A program made the position numbers and the translations under genes. Below the pieces are notes generated by a model. It was not told where the DNA came from and made no database searches. It saw only the letters and a program-made list of their open reading frames with translations. From JACRGC01 sp041305345 (GTDB lineage Archaea > Micrarchaeota > Micrarchaeia > Norongarragalinales > SBBD01), in the NCBI GenBank assembly GCA_041305345.1, contig JBFYLP010000006.1, forward strand, positions 1 to 64,000: a stretch of DNA of 64,000 nucleotides, written 5' to 3'. Shown piece after piece: positions 51,191 to 58,720 of this stretch (within the stretch, counting starts at the first letter, position 1; each line of letters starts with the position of its first letter).

Positions 51191-52255
51191 ATGATTAGAA
51201 TGAAAGAAAATAATTATGAAATACCGCCCAGAATAGCCATACCTTTTCCAAGCTATTGGAGCACTTATCAAAAAGAGGGCTTGCACTTTATCTTAGATGG
51301 CATTTATTTTCCTCAAAACAAAAATTTTGAAATCGACCCTGAAGGGCTAATTCTGATTTTTGAGAAAGCATTCCATTCAGATTGGAATAAGCTTTTTTTT
51401 GTGTTAAAACAGCGAGATTATCCAAGCAACTATGAGGGCAAATTGCCAGATTTTGTAAATTACGAACTCTATTCTTGGGCTGCTATGGCCGCTTTTTCCG
51501 CCCTACAATATTCAAGAATATTGCTTAGAAAACTCGAATTGATCGAGAAAGATAACTTAAAGGAAATTGATTTCGAAATTTTAAAACATCTTAGGAATTT
51601 TAGTAAAATTAACCACTATAAGTTTATCGGAAGCTTCAGGAAAAAGAACCCCATACTTATCAATCAAAATGTATCTCTGAGGCCTCCAGGCGTTCCTAAA
51701 ATATCAAAATCGCTTAGTAGATTAGCCAAAGGGGGTTACATTAAGTATGAAAAAGAGGATCCTAAGGTAGCTAAGAAAGGCAAAGGAAGGCCAAGCAAAT
51801 TCATACTTCTTACTGAAAAAGGCGAAAAGTCAGTTAGTTTCACACTAAAGGGAAAAATCAGTATAACCGACGACGAACACCAGAGATTGTCCTATTCTTC
51901 ATTTGATAATGAGGACATCCTTCCGACAAGGATATTATTAGATGCATTTAGGCAAGAAAATGGAATCAAAAATGAAAATTTGGAGAATGAAATTGAAACG
52001 CATATTGAAAAACTTAGCGAGGAAAGTAATAAATCTGAATTTATGAGTAATAAGGAAAAACGGCTCTCGAAAGAGGAAAATAGGGCATTGAGTCACGCTT
52101 TGTTATTAGAGGCGGGAAATACTCCGAAGGAGCAGAAAAAGATCGATAATAGCTTAAAGGAACAGGGAATTAACCCGGATAAATTGAGGCGAATTTTGAG
52201 ACGAATACATCGGAAGCGTGAAAAATGGGAGAAAGAGTGGAAACTGAAGCACTAA
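51191..52255 (+). CDS. Winged-helix protein of the element
   Basis: A 354-residue protein. The middle has a MarR/ArsR-like winged helix (PKISKSLSRLAKGGYIKYEK, GKGRPSKFILLTEKGEKSVS). The N-terminal 130 residues are mixed. The C-terminal 100 residues are highly charged and helical (NKEKRLSKEENRALSHALLL). It overlaps the end of the convergent tyrosine recombinase gene by 4 bp. It may control integrase expression or act as an excision factor; this is inferred from position. AGTAAATAC at 51160 lies in its promoter. Confidence 0.7.
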   Translation: MIRMKENNYEIPPRIAIPFPSYWSTYQKEGLHFILDGIYFPQNKNFEIDPEGLILIFEKAFHSDWNKLFFVLKQRDYPSNYEGKLPDFVNYELYSWAAMAAFSALQYSRILLRKLELIEKDNLKEIDFEILKHLRNFSKINHYKFIGSFRKKNPILINQNVSLRPPGVPKISKSLSRLAKGGYIKYEKEDPKVAKKGKGRPSKFILLTEKGEKSVSFTLKGKISITDDEHQRLSYSSFDNEDILPTRILLDAFRQENGIKNENLENEIETHIEKLSEESNKSEFMSNKEKRLSKEENRALSHALLLEAGNTPKEQKKIDNSLKEQGINPDKLRRILRRIHRKREKWEKEWKLKH

Positions 52256-53577
52256 ACATTGCGCTTTTCGATTTCTTGTTCTAAAATCGCCTTCTTTTGA
52301 TCCCTTTCAGGTGTTCGAATTTCGGCTAAAACCATCTCTTTGATAACTTCAGCCTGTTTCCGTAATTGCTCATTTTCAGCCTCAAGAGCTGCTTCAACAG
52401 TAAGGGGTTTCCCGCATTTCCCGCACATATTTTTGTAGGGATCGTTGTCAAATTTGCATATAGAGCATCTTTGCAATTTTATTGTTTCTTCCTCTGCGCC
52501 ATTTTCCTTAATTATTCCGTTCAATTTCAGGATTTCGTCGCCGGATTCATCACCAGCCAAATTGAAATAAACATCGAGCATCCGTGAGCTTTGCTTCCAG
52601 CCAAAGTATTGCTTTGCTAGTGCATTGTTTAATTTTGTACCGATTCTTGTTGCTGCGCTATGCCTCCATAAATGGGCATGTATTCGCCTAGTAATTCCGG
52701 CCTTTTTCTTTAAGGTTTTTAGCATGCAGGTAATGCCGTCATAACCCAATGGTGCGTTTTTTCCGTTGGTTTTTACCGCATACCAAAAGGCATAATTTGA
52801 ATTGCTGCGTTTCGGATGGTTTTGGAGATATTCGGATAATAACGGCACGCAATTAACAATCCTCACAACCCGGCGGCCCGACTTTCCATTAACCTCGATC
52901 TTTGCGCCAAATTGGTCGAATTGGACATCCTTGATTCTCATATTCAACAATTCACCGACCCTTAAACCGCTTTCCAAGAGTAGTGCAATAATGGCCTTAT
53001 CACGAGGCAAATCGGCTGCTTCCACTAATTTCCTTTGTTCATCGTCGGTAATCAAATCGGAATTTACTATCCTAGTAGGCATCACTTTTACCTTAATATC
53101 AGAAAGATCTACTTTGGGTGCTTTCCACTTAAAAAATAACCTGGCAATATTAACGTCTTTCCATTTCGTGCCTTCGGTAATGGTTTTATCCTTCACCCGC
53201 TTATTTAGATAGTCAAGAAGTTTATCAAAATCAGCACGGTTTAGTTTATCCATCGGTTTCTCAATAACCTGCGCCATCTCTCGTAGGACCGGAATCATCC
53301 GGCTGAGAGTTCGAAGGCTTTTACCCGTTCTAATCAGATGGAGAATGTATTCTTTCAACACTCGTTTATTTTCAGGGCAAAGCTCCACATACTTCCTTTT
53401 CCATCTTGTAGCCCTTATTTTATCGCCGCCTTTGCTTCTGTCGCCATCAATAAGCATAACCGCACGCTTAAAGTCGGCAATGGATCCGGTGTAATCAAAA
53501 GTAGTCTTACTACTGGGCGCTAGGTCGAAGACAAGCTTGGTAAATTCGTCTGCCTTGCTTTCGACTTCGTTTTCCAT
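52252..53577 (-). CDS. int: Tyrosine recombinase (integrase) with C-terminal zinc ribbon
   Basis: A 441-residue tyrosine recombinase. A SAM-like N-terminal domain (about 45-150) precedes the catalytic domain with Arg206 (ESGLRVGELLN), a Lys near 232, HLWRHSAATR (His292, Arg295), Trp317 and nucleophile Tyr327 (MLDVYFNL). A zinc ribbon follows near 375-393 (CSICKFDNDP, CGKCGKPL), then a coiled coil. This is the archaeal XerC/D-like integrase layout. Its start lies 62 bp from att-like site G, the usual place for an integrase relative to its own site, and it is the best candidate to act on sites A-G. Confidence 0.92.
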   Translation of the reverse strand: MENEVESKADEFTKLVFDLAPSSKTTFDYTGSIADFKRAVMLIDGDRSKGGDKIRATRWKRKYVELCPENKRVLKEYILHLIRTGKSLRTLSRMIPVLREMAQVIEKPMDKLNRADFDKLLDYLNKRVKDKTITEGTKWKDVNIARLFFKWKAPKVDLSDIKVKVMPTRIVNSDLITDDEQRKLVEAADLPRDKAIIALLLESGLRVGELLNMRIKDVQFDQFGAKIEVNGKSGRRVVRIVNCVPLLSEYLQNHPKRSNSNYAFWYAVKTNGKNAPLGYDGITCMLKTLKKKAGITRRIHAHLWRHSAATRIGTKLNNALAKQYFGWKQSSRMLDVYFNLAGDESGDEILKLNGIIKENGAEEETIKLQRCSICKFDNDPYKNMCGKCGKPLTVEAALEAENEQLRKQAEVIKEMVLAEIRTPERDQKKAILEQEIEKRNV

Positions 53578-53638
53578 TTAAATCCCCAAAAAAGAAAGGA
53601 AAAGGGGCTTTTAAATGTATTGATACACGTTTGTCCCA

Positions 53639-53682
53639 CTAGTGTCCTATCATTATCGTCCTTTGAGACTCAAGCCGATGCA
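53639..53682. repeat. att-like site G (target-gene junction)
   Basis: The core begins with the TAG stop (minus strand) of the gene at 53639 and encodes its last residues QRTIMIGH. CTAGTGTCCTATCATTATCG matches site F at 18 of 20 positions. Left of it, 53621-53637 (TGATACACGTTTGTCCC) mirrors the arm at site F. Confidence 0.82.
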
Positions 53683-53935
53683 GCCGGAACTTGTAGAGCT
53701 CCCAGAAGTAGGTTGCGGCGCCGAGGGCGACGATCCCGGCAATTGGGATCACGAATAGGAGGTAGATTCCGGCGATGAACGACACTACGGCGTAGCCCCG
53801 AAACTTGACCATCTCCTTCCAGATGTCAAGGAACCTTACGATGTAGTCCCACCTGGTGCTCATCTTCAGGAACGGCTGCTTCGCATCCGCTAGCACCGAA
53901 GACATTTGGACCGGCGGCATCATATCCTCGCTCAT
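53639..53935 (-). CDS. Small two-helix membrane protein; integration target gene
   Basis: A 98-residue protein: N-terminal cytosolic part with STRWDYIVRFLDIWKE, two adjacent membrane helices (YAVVSFIAGIYLLFVIPIAG and IVALGAATYFWELYKF), then a basic tail LHRLESQRTIMIGH. The TRWDY-plus-hairpin layout is repeated in the product of 54905. Its last codons form att-like site G, so insertion keeps or replaces the tail. It is the last gene of a leftward cluster. A role in a secretion or surface apparatus is possible. Confidence 0.75.
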   Translation of the reverse strand: MSEDMMPPVQMSSVLADAKQPFLKMSTRWDYIVRFLDIWKEMVKFRGYAVVSFIAGIYLLFVIPIAGIVALGAATYFWELYKFRLHRLESQRTIMIGH

Positions 53936-53948
53936 ATCAGTTCACCAT

Positions 53949-54068
53949 TCACGCAATTTTGACAAAACCTCCTGCATACCTGTTATAAATGGCCCTTTCC
54001 TTGCCCAAAGATTCCTTGAGCGGGTTGAACGCTTCCCCGTCATTTTTCTGGTTCTGCTTTCTTGCCAT
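53949..54068 (-). CDS. 39-residue peptide in the membrane-protein cluster
   Basis: A short frame read directly: MARKQNQKNDGEAFNPLKES followed by LGKERAIYNRYAGGFVKIA. It fills the only gap (173 bp) in an otherwise tight five-gene cluster on the same strand, and its GC-rich codon use matches those genes. There is no clear ribosome-binding site. It may be a real subunit-like peptide or chance. Confidence 0.45.
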   Translation of the reverse strand: MARKQNQKNDGEAFNPLKESLGKERAIYNRYAGGFVKIA

Positions 54069-54108
54069 TTATTTTAACACCGTTTTTTGCTTCATTCGTC
54101 CCCAAATT

Positions 54109-54639
54109 CTACACAGTGGATGTAAGTGTCTTGCCTTTCCACCATTCAACCGACCAGGTTGCGGCAAGCTCCTTCTCGCTCCAGTAATAACCCGTCAGGT
54201 ATGCAAGCGCACCTGCAAGGTAGACGCTTATTGTTAGTGCAAGTATCATCAATGCGAAGCTGAACCACGCCATGAAATACGCCCTGTAAACCGCAGCAGG
54301 GTTGCCGTTCTTGTAATCCTCGTCCAGTACCTCGTTCATCAGCTCGTTCCTCGTCTTCACGAAAAGCGAGTTGACGGGCTTCCCATCGCCCTGCGTGTCC
54401 TTTGCAACCATTGGCATGTACATCGGAAGCACGCGCTTGCCCTCGTTTTCCGGGATGTGCGTGAGAGCCTGGGTGCTCCAGGGCCGGAGGTTGTCCGCAT
54501 TATAGGGATTTACTCCGGGTATCTGGTGGGTCATGTAAGGCTCGCCGGCGTGCGCGTGGCGGTGGCCGTGGGCGTGCTCGCCGCTATGCACGATGTGCCT
54601 TATTTCCTCGAGCCTATGGACCCGTATTGGTTTCCTCAT
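54109..54639 (-). CDS. Membrane protein with His-rich N terminus
   Basis: A 176-residue protein. Residues 10-35 include a dense His stretch (EHAHGHRHAHAGEP) that could bind metal. The middle is soluble (RPWSTQALTHIPENEGKRVL), and two membrane helices near residues 125-160 (AYFMAWFSFALMILALTISV, LAGALAYLTGYYW) close the protein. ATG 54639 is used; GTG 54648 is alternative. It is part of the leftward cluster 55673-53639. Family unknown. Confidence 0.7.
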   Translation of the reverse strand: MRKPIRVHRLEEIRHIVHSGEHAHGHRHAHAGEPYMTHQIPGVNPYNADNLRPWSTQALTHIPENEGKRVLPMYMPMVAKDTQGDGKPVNSLFVKTRNELMNEVLDEDYKNGNPAAVYRAYFMAWFSFALMILALTISVYLAGALAYLTGYYWSEKELAATWSVEWWKGKTLTSTV

Positions 54640-54651
54640 TGCATTCACTTT

Positions 54652-54888
54652 TCAAGCATTTCCAGTCAACACCAAAAACATCGCATATGCCAGGCCGATT
54701 GCCAGGAGGGTGAAGACCTGGCTCTGGTTGAGGCCCATCATGCTTGCCTGGCCGCCCATTCCCTCCTCATACGAATTTACCTCGTATCCGCTCCTGCCCT
54801 TCACCGGCTTGATTGGCGTCACTTCTTCTAGCATCGCCATGAACTGCACAATGAGGCTTGAGCCCCTCAGTTTTGGGTGATCCGACAT
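54652..54888 (-). CDS. Small single-helix membrane protein
   Basis: A 78-residue protein: soluble N-terminal part (SSLIVQFMAMLEEVTPIKPV, then SYEEGMGGQASMMGL) and a C-terminal membrane helix (VFTLLAIGLAYAMFLVL). It lies 12-16 bp from its neighbours in the cluster 55673-53639. No family recognised. Gene size and order suggest a component of a membrane complex. Confidence 0.7.
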   Translation of the reverse strand: MSDHPKLRGSSLIVQFMAMLEEVTPIKPVKGRSGYEVNSYEEGMGGQASMMGLNQSQVFTLLAIGLAYAMFLVLTGNA

Positions 54889-54904
54889 ATTTTACCACTT
54901 TTTC

Positions 54905-55285
54905 CTAATCGACGAGTACGAGCGACCTGTAGTTTCCGAACTTGCTATATACGAACTTGTCCATCCAGGCAACGTTACGAAATTTCGCGCCAAGCATTAT
55001 CATCAAAAGCCCAACGGGCGCAAACACACTGAGCATCAAGATGCCCCCGGCTACAAGCAAAATCGCAAAGATCCAAAACCTCTTGTTGTCCGACCAGTAG
55101 CCGATGTATTCGTTGACGTAATCCCACCTGGTCTGCGCCCTCATATTGGCCCGGACTTTGGGGTCAACTTCCACATATTGGAATGTTTTCATCGGAAGCG
55201 TAACGTCCCTTGATTTGCCAGCTGCATCCGACCTATGCATCGCTATGACCGCTTCCTGGTGCCCTGGCGTGATTGTTTCTGGCAT
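54905..55285 (-). CDS. Two-helix membrane protein, TRWDY paralogue
   Basis: A 126-residue protein. A soluble N terminus (MPETITPGHQEAVIAMHRSD) is followed by QTRWDYVNEYIGYWSDNKRF, a membrane hairpin (FWIFAILLVAGGILMLSVFA, PVGLLMIMLGAKF) and a tail. The TRWDY-x-x-x-[WY] plus hairpin is shared with the protein at 53639, so the two are paralogues. It is the second gene of the cluster, 11 bp after the first. Confidence 0.72.
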   Translation of the reverse strand: MPETITPGHQEAVIAMHRSDAAGKSRDVTLPMKTFQYVEVDPKVRANMRAQTRWDYVNEYIGYWSDNKRFWIFAILLVAGGILMLSVFAPVGLLMIMLGAKFRNVAWMDKFVYSKFGNYRSLVLVD

Positions 55286-55295
55286 GTTTCATCCC

Positions 55296-55673
55296 CTAAG
55301 TGCCCTCGAGCAGCCACCTGTGCCTTGGCTGTTCGATTGCCATGAAAGTGTAAAACTTGTATTTTCCGTAAAGATAGCCTGCTCCAAGCCCCGCAATTGC
55401 GGCAAAGAAAACGTTGACGGGTATCAGGAGCAACGCAGCAGCTGCCATTATGTAGGTTCCCGCCCTTGTTGAGTTGTAAAGCACCCAGTGCGTGATCTTT
55501 TCGTCCATGAAGGCCTGCCTTGTGACGACCTTGATGACGCCCGAATCCTTCTTTGAGCTGATGTCCGTTGGAAGGAACATCGGGGTTACCTGGTATTGCT
55601 TTTGGGGTTCTGGTTCATTCGGGTTTAGGCTAGGCGCCATATGCTTTAGTTGCGAAAGGGTCAATTTCGTCAT
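55296..55673 (-). CDS. Two-helix membrane protein, first gene of the cluster
   Basis: A 125-residue protein with the same overall plan as its neighbours: soluble N terminus (SQLKHMAPSLNPNEPEPQKQ), a THWVLYNSTRAG segment in the position of TRWDY, then a membrane hairpin (TYIMAAAALLLIPVNVFFAA, IAGLGAGYLYGKYKF). TATA-like TTTATATATG (minus strand) near 55698-55710 marks the cluster promoter. The following 273 bp up to the methionine aminopeptidase gene hold nothing else recognisable. Confidence 0.72.
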   Translation of the reverse strand: MTKLTLSQLKHMAPSLNPNEPEPQKQYQVTPMFLPTDISSKKDSGVIKVVTRQAFMDEKITHWVLYNSTRAGTYIMAAAALLLIPVNVFFAAIAGLGAGYLYGKYKFYTFMAIEQPRHRWLLEGT

Positions 55674-55946
55674 TTTACCAACGGTATTATATGAACAAAC
55701 TCATATATAAACTTGTCGGTAGTAACATTCTATATTAGTAAATGCCCAATTAGGGCGTTGGGGGTTAATTTAGGGTTTCTTAATGATCTACGGATCAGAA
55801 ATTCTATAAATAAGTAAAAATTAGGGTAGAATAAGGTATGAGAAGCCAAATATTGCCGTATTTTTTCAAAAGGAGGCAGAATTAGGCTATTTGGTCCACT
55901 CTTAAAGGCAAATTTTCCTAATTAAAAAAAATTGGATTTCCACCAC

Positions 55947-56834
55947 TTAAACAAGTATTTTGGGCCCGTCCTTCTCAACAATGAATGTGGTTTCCGCCTG
56001 GGAGATTTGCGCATCCCTCTTGGCTTCCTTCAAGACAGGGTAGGAGTGCAAAATGCCTTGATGCGTAAGATCCCTAACAGCAAGGTTGAACATTGGAAAA
56101 TCCGCATACCAGCGTGCTGCAAAGGGCATTGTCAGATGGTCGAGTGCAATTTTGGCAAGAAGTTCCCTGCTTTTTGGAAGCCGGACATTCATATTCGAGT
56201 GGGGCTCCAATGACCAGATTTGGCAGTAATCGCCATCGTTCACCCTTCCGGCGCCAGTTGAGGCGAAGGGTTCGCAAGCAAAGACCTCGCCCTCCTCGAA
56301 AATGTGCCCGCCCCTTGGGACATTTGGGATTTCGGTGCCGGCGTGCAAATCGTATTGCTCCAAGGAATGGCCGCAAAGGTTTTCAATTGGTTCGAAGCCA
56401 TACCCGCGGATGGTATTTTGGATCTCCGCACCAACACCGCTCACATTCACGCCTGCTTTTATGACACTTAGGGCGTTTTGAAGGGCCATCTCGGAGGCTT
56501 CGATCAGCTTCGCGTGCTCCCCGGAGGGGTTGTAGGAGAAGGCCGTATCCATAATGAACCCTTCGATTTGCACGCCGAAATCGACCTTCACAAGATCCGA
56601 ATCCTTCACAATTCGGGCATCGTCCGCTTCGGGCGTATCGTGCGCTGCAAGGGAATTGGTTGAAATGTTCACCGGGAATGCGGGCTTCCCCCCCAAATTT
56701 GCCGTTTCCTTTTCAATTTTTTCAGCAATCGCTAGGAAGCGCCTCTCAGTTTTCACTAGCTCCCTGCTGAATTTCATTACCTTTTTTGCGATGGCACTTG
56801 CCTCCAGGTATTTCTTAAGTGCATCCTCTTCCAT
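55947..56834 (-). CDS. map: Methionine aminopeptidase, type II
   Basis: A 295-residue archaeal MetAP2. Metal and catalytic residues are visible: His in LAAHDTPEA, Asp in KVDFGVQIEGFIMDTAFS, His in CGHSLEQYDLHAGTEIPN, Glu in FACEPFAS and the final Glu segment ETTFIVEKDGPKI. It removes the initiator methionine from nascent proteins. ATG 56834 matches the family start; a longer frame to 56987 has no family similarity. Confidence 0.95.
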   Translation of the reverse strand: MEEDALKKYLEASAIAKKVMKFSRELVKTERRFLAIAEKIEKETANLGGKPAFPVNISTNSLAAHDTPEADDARIVKDSDLVKVDFGVQIEGFIMDTAFSYNPSGEHAKLIEASEMALQNALSVIKAGVNVSGVGAEIQNTIRGYGFEPIENLCGHSLEQYDLHAGTEIPNVPRGGHIFEEGEVFACEPFASTGAGRVNDGDYCQIWSLEPHSNMNVRLPKSRELLAKIALDHLTMPFAARWYADFPMFNLAVRDLTHQGILHSYPVLKEAKRDAQISQAETTFIVEKDGPKILV

Positions 56835-57112
56835 AAAAACCGGAATTATTTCGGCAAGGAGTTTTTTAAACAGGATGCCAACTTGAGCGATAGGCAGGAG
56901 CGCTTGATTACTCTGCAGCCTCAAACCAGTTGGCAACAAGCCGTAAAAAAATGCAGGCGGCCGAAAGGGGGCCGTAATGCCAGCCAAATCCTAGGCTAGG
57001 GCAGCGGCAACAATGGTTTGGTATGCAAAAAAAATCGCAAAATGGGGCGTTCGGAAGCATCGGGTACGCTCCCTTAGAATTATATTTGCCAATTGGCTTG
57101 AATTATGCACAT

Positions 57113-57676
57113 ATGGAAATGGAAAGGGTGCGGATTCTCGCAATCGACGATTCGCCTTGCGGAAGGGCAGGGGGGCACTGCGTGTGCGTCGGCGTGCTCT
57201 CGAATGGCGGCGTGGTGGAGGGCGTACTCACTTTCGGGGTTAGGCGCGATGGGAATGATGCAACTGATAAAATCATGCAAACAGTCAGGAAGAGCAAATT
57301 CGGCAGGCTGGTGAAGCTGCTGATGCTGCATTCGGTTACCGTGGCGGGCTTGAATATTGTGAACATATGTAAATTGAATTCGGACCTGCAGATGCCCATT
57401 TTATGCATAACGAGGGAAAAACCCACTGAAAATTCCCTTAGCGAAGCAATAAAGAAGGTTTTTAAGGATGGGAGGAGTAGGAAGGGGAAACTGCTTGCAT
57501 TGGAGGCTGCTGGCAAAATTCGGGAACATAATAAGATGTATTTCCAAAGCATTGGGCTTACGGAAAAGGAGGCGTTTTCAATACTGGATTCATTCGGGGC
57601 ATACCCCTGGAATTTGAGGCTCGCACACCTCATCGCAACGGCAATTGTAAGTGGCGAATCGCACGGGAAGGCTTGA
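57113..57676 (+). CDS. DUF99 (endonuclease V-related) protein
   Basis: A 187-residue DUF99 protein: RVRILAIDDSPCGRAGGHCV near the N terminus, then VAGLNIVNICKL and ITREKPTENSL, typical of the family. The fold resembles endonuclease V but activity is unproven. ATG 57113 lies about 30 bp after a TATA-like ATTATATTT (57079-57087), fitting a near leaderless start; the longer frame to 57023 includes that promoter. Confidence 0.85.
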   Translation: MEMERVRILAIDDSPCGRAGGHCVCVGVLSNGGVVEGVLTFGVRRDGNDATDKIMQTVRKSKFGRLVKLLMLHSVTVAGLNIVNICKLNSDLQMPILCITREKPTENSLSEAIKKVFKDGRSRKGKLLALEAAGKIREHNKMYFQSIGLTEKEAFSILDSFGAYPWNLRLAHLIATAIVSGESHGKA

Positions 57677-57783
57677 AAAAAAACAGTATGGGGATGAAAC
57701 ACCTGATTGCGTTCCAATAGGGGGGCAAACCTCAAAAACATTAAAAGGGGATCGTGCATTAGCATTGAATGCGGGGTAATTCG

Positions 57784-58593
57784 ATGGCAAGGGAGAAAGG
57801 GAAGAAGCTGAAAATTTTGGGCATTTCGGTGAAGTCCGATTATTTGCTGGGGCTGAGCCTCGTATTCGCGGTAGCCGCATATGCAACCACCAAATTCGTT
57901 GGTTTTGCCTATGCATCGCTTCTCCTCCTGCTCTTCCTGTTCCTTCGGGATGCGATGCCTTCTGGCGCGGACAAGAAGAGCATCGGCAACTCCGTATTCG
58001 AGCTGGTGGTTGCGCTTGTCGCTGCGCTAGCATTGTGGTATGGGCTGGGTTTCATTCTGCAAACCCCAACCCCAATCGACGTCGTCACATCCTGCTCGAT
58101 GCTTCCAGCTCTGGACCGGGGGGACCTCATCATCCTTCAGGGAGGGGGAATAAATGCAAGGGAGGCCGTGCTCTCAAGGAGCATTTCATTGAGGGATTTC
58201 ACATACGTCGATTGCAAGGTAAGGGAGCTTGATTCGGGGACGGAGAGGGATGCCAAATGCGCCAGCGGCCTTACGGTCGACGGCGTTAACGTTCCATTTG
58301 ACAAGGATGGCGACATAGTTGTTTACGAGCCCGTAAATCCCTACAGGAACCTGGGGCTAATAGTGCACAGGGCTGTTTTGAAAATGCACTTCAAGGGAGA
58401 AACTTACTACCTGATAAAGGGCGACAACAATTTGGGGCCGGACATCCCAGACATTTCAATCGATGCGGCAAAAATGGAGAACATTAAGGGGAGGGTCATC
58501 TTGCGCGTGCCGTGGCTTGGCTACTTGAAATTGTTCCTCTCACTTCAGTTCAATGAGCCCGACAATTGCAGGATCCTTGTGGAGGAGGCTTGA
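57784..58593 (+). CDS. Signal peptidase I (archaeal/ER type)
   Basis: A 269-residue membrane protease. Three or four N-terminal membrane helices precede the catalytic domain. The nucleophile is Ser105 in TSCSMLPALDRGD, the general base His is in LIVHRAVLK (archaeal/ER form, in place of bacterial Lys), and the Asp motif is IKGDNNLGPD. An extra Cys-containing loop (about 140-170) separates the first two. It removes signal peptides from exported proteins such as the many surface proteins here. ATG 57784 is preferred over GTG/ATG codons further upstream. Confidence 0.9.
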   Translation: MAREKGKKLKILGISVKSDYLLGLSLVFAVAAYATTKFVGFAYASLLLLLFLFLRDAMPSGADKKSIGNSVFELVVALVAALALWYGLGFILQTPTPIDVVTSCSMLPALDRGDLIILQGGGINAREAVLSRSISLRDFTYVDCKVRELDSGTERDAKCASGLTVDGVNVPFDKDGDIVVYEPVNPYRNLGLIVHRAVLKMHFKGETYYLIKGDNNLGPDIPDISIDAAKMENIKGRVILRVPWLGYLKLFLSLQFNEPDNCRILVEEA

Positions 58594-58720
58594 CCCGAGG
58601 GCAAAGTTAAAATTGCCTGCTTGCCCACCCACCCCTTAAAGCATATGGAAGGGCGTTAATGCCCGCAAACCCAATGTTATATATTGCCTCCCCCAGATAG
58701 TTATTCCTGATGATCAGCTT

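Larger units (their letters stand above)
30721..53682. mobile_element. Variable island: cassette array bounded by related att-like sites
   Basis: About 23 kb of AT-richer DNA is divided by seven related 44-bp sites (A 30721, B 34114, C 36280, D 36977, E 39241, F 39780, G 53639). G forms the 3' end of a chromosomal gene and lies 62 bp from a tyrosine recombinase gene. Intervals are 3.4, 2.2, 0.7, 2.3, 0.5 and 13.9 kb, and only the last contains recombinases. Many genes encode exported proteins, small proteins or possible defence functions. Confidence 0.78.
39780..53682. mobile_element. 13.9-kb integrative element carrying its own tyrosine recombinase
   Basis: It is bounded by sites F and G, which share CTAGTG-CCTATCAT-ATCG with one-base gaps, and by inverted arms (39805-39820 and 53621-53637). 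It encodes a tyrosine recombinase next to G, a serine recombinase, an AAA-like ATPase, a ribbon-helix-helix protein, a winged-helix protein, several small proteins and a set of exported or membrane proteins. I see no virion or conjugation genes. It appears to be the most recent insertion, as it lies next to the target gene. Confidence 0.75.

Noticed and set aside
53594..53618. Fourth copy of the 18-bp cassette promoter motif next to site G
   Set aside because: AAAGGAAAAGGGGCTTTTAAATG is similar but has several mismatches, and no plus-strand gene begins after it.
30721..53682. The repeated sites as a CRISPR array
   Set aside because: Spacing is 0.5-14 kb with whole genes between copies, the copies are diverged and no cas genes are present.
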